Below, in pieces: positions 1 through 6,469 of a stretch of DNA of 9,165 nt. A program made the translations under genes and the position numbers. The DNA is from Bacteroidota bacterium (lineage in GTDB: Bacteria > Bacteroidota > Bacteroidia > UBA7662). The notes under the pieces were generated by a model. It was given only the letters and a program-made list of their open reading frames with translations, had not been told where the DNA came from and made no database searches. Within the stretch, counting starts at the first letter, position 1. Every line of letters starts with the position of its first letter. Location of the stretch: positions 1 through 9,165 of the forward strand of contig VGGT01000062.1 of assembly GCA_016868485.1 (NCBI GenBank), given 5' to 3'.

Positions 1-2488
1 TACAAATTCGACCTAGGGTAGGCGCGGGCTTTCCATTCACCATAAAGTGTACTTTTCCCTCACCCGCCTGCCAAGGAATGCCATCGGCATACCCGATGGG
101 GATGGTAGCCACCCGCGCACGAGCAGCGGGACGCCCTTTACGGCCGTAGCCGATGGTATCGCCCACTTCTGTTTCGTGGATCTGGGCAATGGTGGTGAGC
201 AAACTACCCGCCGAACGCAATTCAATGCCATTCGATGAAGACAGGGCCGCATCATCCTTCGACCCAGCAGGCAGGGCCGCATCATCCTTAGCCCTAGCAG
301 GCAGGGCCGCATCAGACTGCGGGATGGGATCTACACCATATAAACCAATACCCAGTCGCACCATATCCAACTGCGCTTCCGGAAAGCGAATAATCCCAGC
401 CGTATTCAGTACATGCCGCAGCGGCATATAGCCCAGTGAGGCAGCGACCCGTGCACATCCCTCAACGAAATGTTCGATTTGTTGACGCGTAAATGCATCA
501 TGCTCCTTGCTTTCTGAAGCCACCAGATGGGTGTAGATCGACTCAACACGAATTCGACCCATTTCACTACCCATTGTTTTTAAGCGCCGGCAAAGTTCCG
601 GCCAGTCGGCCCGAGAAAAACCCAGGCGGTTCATACCCGTATCGAGATTTAGGTGGATGAGCAGCGGAGCCTTGTCGTTTTCATGAAGGGCCAGGTCAAG
701 AATCGTCTGCAATAAGGAAAAACTATATACCTCTGGCTCTAAACGGTGTTCCAACAATAAGGGAATAGAATGGACATCGGGGTTCATCACCATAATCGGC
801 AGGTGGATGCCGTTATTGCGCAGGGCCACCCCCTCATCGGGGTAGGCTACCGCCAAATAATTGGCTTTATGGTGCTGAACAAGGGCCGCAACCTCGGCGG
901 TACCGCTGCCATAAGAAAGGGCTTTCACCATCACCATCACGCGCGTTTCGGGCTTAAGGCGCGCGCGATATGCCCTAAAATTGTGGAGCACGGCGTCCAG
1001 GTCAACTTCAAAAACGGTTTGGTGTTGCTTGATCGATAAGCGGCGGTCGACCCGTTCCAAGGCAAAGCGCCGAGCCCCTTTCAATAAAATAACACAATTC
1101 GACAAGCGTTCATAGGGCATGGCCTGCAATAAGTGTTCTGTATCGCGGTATAAAAGGCACTCCGGTTGAACAGACGAGCCGACCGCCTGGCGCCACCCTG
1201 CACCGACGGCCAAGAAAAGTTGGATATGCGCTTCTCGCAGAAAATCAAGAGCTTGAGCATAAATCTGTGGGTTGTGGCGCACGAGCGAATCATCAAAATC
1301 GGAGAGCACAGCCACCCGATATGATTGTTGAGGCAAGGTTTTCATATACTGAAGAGCAATCCCCAGCGAATCGATATCGAGGCTATAGGAATCATTAATC
1401 AAGAAACTACCTTGCAAGGCCTCGCGGATTTCCATGCGCATCTTCGGACTTCTGAGGGCCCCAAAGCGGCCGACCAAAACATCGTTGGGGTAACCCATAC
1501 CGGCCAAAAAAACCCGGCAAGAGAGGGCATTTTCAACAGATGCTGCGTCTGTGAAAGGCAGTTGAAGCCGTTCGGTCTCGCCCGATGCCCACTCCAGACG
1601 CCATTGACTGCTGTTCTTGTCGAAGCCTTCGTTAAAGACAACACAGTACAAGTCATTCGACTGATGATTTTCTCGTTGATGAGCCACTTTATTAGATGGA
1701 TCATCGGCGATGCACCAACTGAGCAACTCGGCAGCCGGATTACGTGCCCGCCAATGCTCCACTTCAGCCCCAACAAGGAGATCGTTGACCCGAACGGTAA
1801 GGCTTTTTACCCCATCAAAAAGCAAGAACTTCTCACGAAGTTTATGAACACGATCGGTGAATCCACCATCGTGGGCGTCGCCCAAATGGGTAAAAAGGCC
1901 ATGGGTCGGACGAACCATATTTTGCAAACGCTTCATTTCTCCGGCCTGACTGATCCCTGCTTCGATGATCGACAAATCGGCTTCGGCCGGAATGCGCCAA
2001 ACAGATAAAGCGACACCCAACTGCGAATTGTAGCTCCGTGGCGAACGGTGTATATTCAAATCGGCCGATAGGAGTTCATAGAGCCAATCCTTTACCACCG
2101 TTTTCCCATTGCTGCCGGTAATGGCCAATACGGGTCGATCACCCAAACGGGTTCTGTGCCAGGCCGCAACGAGCTGCAGCGCCAAAAGGGTATCGCCTAC
2201 CGCCAAGAAAGTGCCTTCGCGCCATTGAGGAGCCACCTCAAAATCATGGTGCACCACAAACAGCCGCACCCCCGTGCGCCAAGCATCATCCACAAATGCC
2301 GCGCCATCACGCCCAGCTGAACGAAGGGCGAAAAAAACAGAATGGGTGCCGTTTGAAATCCGCCTTGTGTCGTATGCCAGATGCTGAACCCGATTCGATA
2401 GGCCTCGCTGCAACCAAGTAGCGCCACACAGGTCGTGCAGCGCTTCGGAATCGATGCTCCCCAAAGGGAGAGAAGCGGCCAGTTCCAT
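1..2488 (-). CDS. murF-alr: Bifunctional MurF ligase / alanine racemase fusion (3' end outside window)
   Basis: The MurF part joins D-Ala-D-Ala to UDP-MurNAc-tripeptide using ATP. The racemase part makes D-Ala from L-Ala with PLP. Both act in the cytoplasm in peptidoglycan precursor synthesis. I translated the frame end to end and found no stop or frameshift across 829 codons. MurF landmarks: P-loop GSNGKT (125-130), SYNSQLGV (N154), EAGISQAGEM (E176) and INDSY (364-368). The racemase starts near residue 490, with PLP lysine K522 in VKALSYGSG, R621 in DTGMNRLGF, H654 in IYTHL and the second catalytic tyrosine Y781 in GYGRKG. The frame leaves the window at GRIC(M). Odd points: a 10-residue tandem repeat at about 726-750, and Ser at 369 where I expect Asn in DSYN. 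The ATG at 2488 is chosen because an in-frame TAG, the stop of the MFS gene, lies at 2531-2533 and no other ATG lies between. The fusion is typical of Bacteroidota. Confidence 0.95.
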   Translation of the reverse strand, partial: MELAASLPLGSIDSEALHDLCGATWLQRGLSNRVQHLAYDTRRISNGTHSVFFALRSAGRDGAAFVDDAWRTGVRLFVVHHDFEVAPQWREGTFLAVGDTLLALQLVAAWHRTRLGDRPVLAITGSNGKTVVKDWLYELLSADLNIHRSPRSYNSQLGVALSVWRIPAEADLSIIEAGISQAGEMKRLQNMVRPTHGLFTHLGDAHDGGFTDRVHKLREKFLLFDGVKSLTVRVNDLLVGAEVEHWRARNPAAELLSWCIADDPSNKVAHQRENHQSNDLYCVVFNEGFDKNSSQWRLEWASGETERLQLPFTDAASVENALSCRVFLAGMGYPNDVLVGRFGALRSPKMRMEIREALQGSFLINDSYSLDIDSLGIALQYMKTLPQQSYRVAVLSDFDDSLVRHNPQIYAQALDFLREAHIQLFLAVGAGWRQAVGSSVQPECLLYRDTEHLLQAMPYERLSNCVILLKGARRFALERVDRRLSIKQHQTVFEVDLDAVLHNFRAYRARLKPETRVMVMVKALSYGSGTAEVAALVQHHKANYLAVAYPDEGVALRNNGIHLPIMVMNPDVHSIPLLLEHRLEPEVYSFSLLQTILDLALHENDKAPLLIHLNLDTGMNRLGFSRADWPELCRRLKTMGSEMGRIRVESIYTHLVASESKEHDAFTRQQIEHFVEGCARVAASLGYMPLRHVLNTAGIIRFPEAQLDMVRLGIGLYGVDPIPQSDAALPARAKDDAALPAGSKDDAALSSSNGIELRSAGSLLTTIAQIHETEVGDTIGYGRKGRPAARARVATIPIGYADGIPWQAGEGKVHFMVNGKPAPTLGRIC
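241..314. repeat. 30-bp tandem repeat (about 2.5 units) inside the racemase domain
   Basis: Units lie at 241-270 and 271-300, with a partial unit at 301-314. Each begins RCAGGGCCGCATCA and the two full units differ at only a few bases. The period is a multiple of three, so on the minus strand it encodes repeats of DAALPARAKD and DAALPAGSKD followed by DAALSSS. It sits between RLGIGLYGVDP and LRSAGSLLTTIAQI, two conserved racemase segments normally joined by a short linker. It therefore looks like an in-frame expansion of a surface loop, about 25 residues long and rich in Ala and Asp. Confidence 0.9.
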
Positions 2489-2530
2489 AAATATCTGTGC
2501 AAAGATAGGGGCGACCTCTCGAGAATGCGA

Positions 2531-3850
2531 CTAATGAGATGGAGATCGATGGCCCCCGGCAGCATCTTCAGCCAACAATGGCCGGGCCGTTTGCCAAATA
2601 CCCAACGCACAGAACAGGAGAAAAACAGAGAGGATTAAGAATGCAAACCGAATTTGATTGCCATCATGGAACCAGCTCAGGCTGAACAACGCAATGAAAA
2701 AACCGCGTGCGAGCGTGTCGGTAACCTTAAAAAAACTCAAAACCCTACCCATTTTTCCGTTTTCGACCCGCCTAAACAAATACTGAACCCGAAGAATGCG
2801 TACCGCCGTATTCACAAATCCATAAACAAAAGAAAATACAAACAAATAAGACAAGCTTTTGGAGAATGTTAACACCGCAAAAAGCAAGCCCATCAGGGCC
2901 ATCAAAACGGAAACGCCATACACCGCTGGCCATCGGCCCAAGACAGATCCAGCAACGAAACCCGAGCAAAGGGCACCGAAAGCAAAGAGCATTTCATTAG
3001 AAGCAAAGACGTCGGCGCCGCTCGAAAGGTGTTGACGAATGTAGGTGGGCAACAACACGCGATCCTCCACGAGTACGGTCACAAAAACCCCGTAGCTGAG
3101 CATCCCGAAGCGCAACAACCAAGGATTGGAACGGAGGTAGGCATAGCCCGTGCGCAGACGGTCGAGAACGCGACCAGGCTCTGGGTAATAGGGGGTGAGG
3201 GGACGGTAGCGTATGGCCGACATCAACACCAAAGAGATGAAATAGGTGATGCCATCCAGCAAAAAGATGTCGTGCAGCGACCAGCGCGTAATTTCGAAAG
3301 GGAAAACCACCGGAATTCCCATCAACAGCACTTCATGACCTTCCGTAACCCCTTCGAGCAACAACGCAGCCAAGGCCCCCGACAGCATACTGGTCGACTG
3401 TCCCTGAATCTCGAGCCGACTAATGATCTTTTTGTACTGTTGCGCATCGGTCATTTCCTGAGCAAAAGCATACAAGGCAGGGTAATGCAGGTTAAAATTA
3501 AGAAGGGTAACACCCATCACCATCAAGGCAGGGATGAGGCCGAGTGGTCCAGTAGCCCACCCATAAAAACCCCCTGCAAGCGCAACAGAGCCACATACAG
3601 CATTGAGACCGATAAAAAGTCGCCGTCGGTCGAATCGATCGATGAGGGCCCCGGCATACATCACCCAAAACACGCTGAGCAGGGTAAAGACAGCGTAAAA
3701 CGAAGAGAAAATCACACCGGCACCCAATTGGTCGATCACATACCAGGGTACGGCGATCATGCTGATGCCTTGTGCTGCTCCTGATATGGTATTGGCCGAA
3801 AACAGCAACAGCAGAGCCCTGCGGTTGTGGCTAGGGGGGATGAGGGGCAC
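2531..3850 (-). CDS. Major facilitator superfamily transporter, probable efflux permease
   Basis: Inner-membrane secondary transporter with unknown substrate. Hydrophobic segments run through the whole protein (439 aa from this start), consistent with about 12 helices. The MFS loop 2-3 signature appears as GALIDRFDRRR (about residues 67-77). The overall look is of the MFS_1/MFS_3 exporter type. Start choice: an ATG at 3931 would add 27 residues, but that stretch is AT-rich, lies where the divergent recX promoter must be, and precedes the family's usual beginning (NRRALLLLFSANTISG). The GTG at 3850 has TAGTTTCG three bases upstream, one mismatch from the -7 consensus, so I prefer it; 3931 remains possible. 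The stop TAG is 42 bp before the murF-alr ATG and in its frame, so the two probably form an operon. A link to cell-wall metabolism is only suggested by position. Confidence 0.88.
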   Translation of the reverse strand: MPLIPPSHNRRALLLLFSANTISGAAQGISMIAVPWYVIDQLGAGVIFSSFYAVFTLLSVFWVMYAGALIDRFDRRRLFIGLNAVCGSVALAGGFYGWATGPLGLIPALMVMGVTLLNFNLHYPALYAFAQEMTDAQQYKKIISRLEIQGQSTSMLSGALAALLLEGVTEGHEVLLMGIPVVFPFEITRWSLHDIFLLDGITYFISLVLMSAIRYRPLTPYYPEPGRVLDRLRTGYAYLRSNPWLLRFGMLSYGVFVTVLVEDRVLLPTYIRQHLSSGADVFASNEMLFAFGALCSGFVAGSVLGRWPAVYGVSVLMALMGLLFAVLTFSKSLSYLFVFSFVYGFVNTAVRILRVQYLFRRVENGKMGRVLSFFKVTDTLARGFFIALFSLSWFHDGNQIRFAFLILSVFLLFCALGIWQTARPLLAEDAAGGHRSPSH

Positions 3851-3861
3851 GCCCGAAACTA

Positions 3862-3901
3862 CGTAAAAACTGGCGTAAATACTTAAAAAATCGCGTAAAA
3901 A
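3862..3901. promoter_or_regulatory. Three CGTAAAWA direct repeats in the recX/MFS divergent region
   Basis: CGTAAAAA occurs at 3862-3869 and 3894-3901, and CGTAAATA at 3874-3881. Start-to-start spacing is 12 and 20 bp. They lie in the AT-rich stretch between recX and the preferred start of the MFS gene. They could be regulator binding sites or only AT-rich promoter sequence. If the MFS gene really starts at 3931 they are coding. Confidence 0.3.
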
Positions 3902-3918
3902 GGAAAAGCGAGCGGTTG

Positions 3919-3926
3919 TATTTTTG
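3919..3926 (+). promoter_or_regulatory. Candidate -7 element of the recX promoter
   Basis: TATTTTTG matches the Bacteroidota -7 consensus TAnnTTTG perfectly and ends three bases before the recX ATG at 3930. I see no TTG at the usual -33 distance. If functional, transcription would begin at or very near the start codon. Confidence 0.35.
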
Positions 3927-3929
3927 GGC

Positions 3930-4439
3930 ATGTCTCAGGCAGAAGATGCACAAGAACATAAAGCGGAGGGGGGAAAGGCCCAGTTGGCTCAGCTCATGAA
4001 TTACTGCGCCCGTCAGGAACGCTCGCTCCATAGTGTACGCGCCTGGATGGCACGGCGTGGGGTGGCAGACGAGCAGGCACAAGAGTGGGTGGCTGTGCTG
4101 CAAAAAGAGGGGTATGTAAACCAGCAGCGGTTCGCGCAGTTGTATGCGCGCAGCAAAATGCGTCAGAAGCAGTGGGGACAGGCCAAGATCAGAGCCGGAC
4201 TCCTGCAACAGGGGCTATCAAAGGAGGACATTGAAGGAGCCCTGGCTGATTTGGGTGATGAGGAATACTTGAGTACGCTGCGTCGGGTGGCGGAACGGAA
4301 ATGGGAACGATTGACGCATCACCCTGAGCCGGAACGAAGAATTCGGCTCATGCGCTTTCTTTTGGGAAGGGGGTATAGTGCTGCACAGGCCCGTTCCGAA
4401 GCCTATAGGCTGTGTAGCCCTTATGGGAAGGGGGTATAG
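3930..4439 (+). CDS. recX: RecX-family regulatory protein
   Basis: RecX binds RecA filaments and modulates recombination and strand exchange in the cytoplasm. The 169-aa product is of normal family length and is built of short three-helix repeats. Landmarks are YCARQERS (25-32), LQKEGYVNQQRFAQLYARSK (57-76), WGQAKIRAGLLQQG (82-95) and a C-terminal FLLGRGYSAAQA (143-154). The ATG at 3930 is used; a TTG two codons earlier is possible but unneeded. The gene is divergent from the MFS transporter and convergent with the peptidase gene. The 3' end from codon 145 on is the first copy of a 61-bp duplication. In the second copy the matching alanine codon is followed by TAA, whereas here it is TAT, so the protein reads on for about 11 residues (YRLCSPYGKGV) into copy two. 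The last residues are therefore probably recent and not conserved. I see no recA in the window. Confidence 0.93.
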   Translation: MSQAEDAQEHKAEGGKAQLAQLMNYCARQERSLHSVRAWMARRGVADEQAQEWVAVLQKEGYVNQQRFAQLYARSKMRQKQWGQAKIRAGLLQQGLSKEDIEGALADLGDEEYLSTLRRVAERKWERLTHHPEPERRIRLMRFLLGRGYSAAQARSEAYRLCSPYGKGV

Positions 4440-4482
4440 TGCTGCACAGGCCCATTCCGAAGCCTAAAGGCTGTGAGGCCCT
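4363..4482. repeat. 61-bp direct tandem duplication at the recX 3' end
   Basis: Copy one begins at 4363 and copy two at 4424 (offset 61 bp); copy two is recognisable to 4482. By eye 55 of 59 aligned bases match. Differences include G/A in CCCRTTCCG and T/A in AGCCTWAAGG/AGCCTATAGG, the latter deciding whether the RecX frame meets TAA. Copy one also contains the perfect palindrome AGCCTATAGGCT. The offset is not a multiple of three, so the second copy is read in a shifted frame and supplies the present TAG stop. Confidence 0.92.
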
Positions 4483-4495
4483 CGGATTGGTCTGG

Positions 4496-4675
4496 GGTCA
4501 GGTGAAGGCATCGGATGAGGTAATGGACGCGAGTCAGTTGAAGGCAGCAGTTCAGCTAAAAGCAGCGGGTCAAGCAAAAGTAGAGGATCAGGTAATGGAT
4601 GAGGAACTTTTGAAAGCAGCGGTTCAGCTAAAAGCATCGGTTCAGCTAAAAGCAGCGGACGAGGAACTAGCCGCA
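4496..4675. repeat. 18-bp tandem array (10 units) with a 72-bp higher-order period
   Basis: Ten consecutive 18-bp units keep exact phase, starting at 4496, 4514, 4532, 4550, 4568, 4586, 4604, 4622, 4640 and 4658. The best conserved is GTTCAGCTAAAAGCAGCG (4550 and 4640, and 4622 with one change). The block 4514-4585 resembles 4586-4657 unit by unit (for example GATGAGGTAATGGACGCG against GATCAGGTAATGGATGAG), which gives a 72-bp higher-order repeat. The final unit covers the stop codon of the peptidase gene. Read on the plus strand the array is stop-free hexapeptides such as VQLKAA. Together with the second copy of the 61-bp duplication it accounts for most of the intergenic space 4440-4666, in which I see no convincing gene or terminator. 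Confidence 0.88.
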
Positions 4676-6394
4676 ATACCCCAATCCCTCAAGATAGGCA
4701 TCCGTAAAGTGCAAAAGAGAGCGAATGGCCTCGGGGTCGGCTCCAAACTCGACTCCAGCGCGCGCATACACCTCCCGCACCGATCTTGTTTGACCGAGCG
4801 CCAAAGCCGCCTTGTAATCGGCCAGTGCATTCGATCCCGCTTCCAAGCTGCGTTTCCAAACACCCAATGCCCCCAATTGCGCGAAACCATATTCGATGTA
4901 GTAGAAAGGCACCTCAAACAGATGCAATTGCGCTTGCCATTGCCGACCCAAATGCGCATCGAGTTGCGACCAATCAACGCCCTTGCCGCCAAATCGGGTA
5001 GCTATTTCCATCCATTGTGCCGTTCTTTCGGCACGTGAATGACCCGGGTTCGCATAGATCCAGTGTTGAAAAGCATCAATGGCGGCAATCCAAGGAAGAA
5101 CCGACAAAGACCGCTGGAGCTGTTCGTAGCGCGCCCTCCGCACCAATTCATCGTTATCAAAAAAAACCGAGTACTGTTCCATGGCCAATAGTTCCATGCT
5201 CATGGAAGCCAATTCCGCCGTTTCCGAAGGCAGCTGACGGTAGGCCCCCAGCGGAAGCATGCATGTGAGAAAAGAGTGCACGGCATGTCCACCCTCGTGC
5301 ATCATCGTTTCCAGGTCCTCCATCGTTCCTGCAGCATTCATGAATATGAAAGGCGCGCCGGTTTCCATTAAGGGGTAATTATAGCCACCGGGGGCCTTGC
5401 CTTTTCGGCTGTAGAGATCGAAGCGCCCCATTTGCCGCATGGTATGCAGGCAATCTCCGAAATAGGGATCGATGGCACCAAAGGCACGAATGCTGCGCTC
5501 CACCAATTGATCTTCGCTGTTGAAAGGAGTTAGGGCCTTCTGGTCGGCCGGTTCGGCACGGGTATCCCAAGGCCGAAGGAGGGGCAAACCCAAGCGGCCT
5601 GCGCGGTCCGTATGGAATCGATGACAAACCGGAAGCACCACCTCCTCAATAGCGTTGTGAAAGGCCAAACAATCCGCGCGATCGTAATCGAATCGGCCCA
5701 ATTCCAGGAAACGATAGGGGATGTATGAATCGAAACCGGCGCCCAGTGCCATGCGGTGGCGAAGGTCAATCATGCGATCCATGAGTTCGTCGAGCACCTC
5801 AGCATCCTGTGCCCTTCGCTCGGCCATTAAATGCCAAATCCGCTCGCGAATCATGCGGTCGGGCGATTTCAGCAGTACCCCCGCCTGCGGCATAGTCAGC
5901 TCTTTTCCGTCGAAAAGCACCGACATCGCTCCAGCAATGGCCCCATAGCGGCTTTCCAATTGTTTGAGTTCGGTAATGAGGGGAATGTTCTCCACGCGGT
6001 ACAACCGAATTTCAGTTTCTACCCGACGCACCCAAAGGGCCAGGGCGGGATCCGAGGCATACCCATCCGGTAGTGCCGCCAGCATTTTGCGGTTTAACCG
6101 ATCGGTCCACGGAGCCATTTCGGGGTAGATCGAGCCAATGAAAAACGCATAATCGGCCCTCAGTTGATCATCCTCCGTATGGCAGGTCATCCGGATGTAG
6201 CGCCAGGCCAGATCCTCATCGAGTGCCGCCTCCAAGGCCGACCGGTCGAGCAAAAACGCCTCAAAATCCTGAGCGGTGTCTAAAACACGCGCATCAAGCT
6301 GTTGGAACCAAACCAGAGCGTCATCCCACTGCTGCAAACGCCAGTCAGAGGGCAAGAAAGCGCGCCTGCGCGGAAGATCCAGGGTATTTGCCAT
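4667..6394 (-). CDS. M3-family zinc oligoendopeptidase (PepF type)
   Basis: Cytoplasmic metallopeptidase that probably cleaves short oligopeptides during peptide turnover. From this start it is 575 aa, close to the family's usual length. The zinc site is HEGGH at residues 366-370 (two His ligands, catalytic Glu367), with Glu394 in PSETAELASM as the likely third ligand. The C-terminal family signature FYYIEYGFAQLGALGVW is present, as is the N-terminal helical region (RRAFLPSDW, then DRSALEAAL). An upstream in-frame ATG at 6448 would add 18 residues of non-family sequence. I prefer 6394 because the family begins just after it and because TATTTTTG lies four bases upstream. It is divergent from the TerB/J-domain gene and convergent with recX. 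The TAG stop lies inside the last unit of the 18-bp array, so array growth may have touched the C-terminus (GLGYCG). No signal peptide is seen. Confidence 0.94.
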   Translation of the reverse strand: MANTLDLPRRRAFLPSDWRLQQWDDALVWFQQLDARVLDTAQDFEAFLLDRSALEAALDEDLAWRYIRMTCHTEDDQLRADYAFFIGSIYPEMAPWTDRLNRKMLAALPDGYASDPALALWVRRVETEIRLYRVENIPLITELKQLESRYGAIAGAMSVLFDGKELTMPQAGVLLKSPDRMIRERIWHLMAERRAQDAEVLDELMDRMIDLRHRMALGAGFDSYIPYRFLELGRFDYDRADCLAFHNAIEEVVLPVCHRFHTDRAGRLGLPLLRPWDTRAEPADQKALTPFNSEDQLVERSIRAFGAIDPYFGDCLHTMRQMGRFDLYSRKGKAPGGYNYPLMETGAPFIFMNAAGTMEDLETMMHEGGHAVHSFLTCMLPLGAYRQLPSETAELASMSMELLAMEQYSVFFDNDELVRRARYEQLQRSLSVLPWIAAIDAFQHWIYANPGHSRAERTAQWMEIATRFGGKGVDWSQLDAHLGRQWQAQLHLFEVPFYYIEYGFAQLGALGVWKRSLEAGSNALADYKAALALGQTRSVREVYARAGVEFGADPEAIRSLLHFTDAYLEGLGYCG

Positions 6395-6398
6395 CCCA

Positions 6399-6406
6399 CA
6401 AAAATA
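6399..6406 (-). promoter_or_regulatory. Candidate -7 element of the oligoendopeptidase promoter
   Basis: On the minus strand TATTTTTG matches TAnnTTTG exactly, followed by TGGG and the ATG at 6394. It is the same octamer as before recX. No TTG is visible at -33 spacing. It supports 6394 over 6448 as the start but is not proof. Confidence 0.35.
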
Positions 6407-6469
6407 GGAAGTGGCGGGTTCGGCCCGTCCGTTCCGTATTTTCGCCATTCAATACACAACAAGAATAAT

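Noticed and set aside
926..940. CACCATCACCATCAC, resembling a His-tag or microsatellite
   Set aside because: On the coding strand it is GTGATGGTGATGGTG, encoding the conserved VMVMV just before the PLP lysine. It is ordinary coding sequence.
1325..2008. A 227-codon plus-strand open frame, plus smaller frames elsewhere in 1-2488
   Set aside because: It is antisense to the MurF domain, whose minus-strand frame is intact and carries all family motifs. The plus-strand translation resembles no family I know.
1..2488. Suspected frameshift or pseudogene in the MurF-Alr region, because only small complete frames are apparent at first sight
   Set aside because: Translating the minus strand codon by codon gives one uninterrupted frame from 2488 to the window edge. 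It appears incomplete only because its stop is outside.
3029..3784. A 251-codon plus-strand open frame
   Set aside because: Antisense shadow of the MFS transporter. It is low in hydrophobic structure and begins and ends inside that gene.
4401..4414. Palindrome AGCCTATAGGCT as a recX terminator
   Set aside because: It has no hairpin loop of workable size and no following T-run, and it lies inside the coding sequence. I treat it as part of the duplication only.
4496..4675. CRISPR array
   Set aside because: The units are contiguous 18-mers with no unique spacers and no cas genes are nearby.
241..4675. Common origin of the racemase repeat and the 18-bp intergenic array
   Set aside because: Both contain GAAGG/GATGA-like words, but periods differ and I could align no shared unit on either strand.
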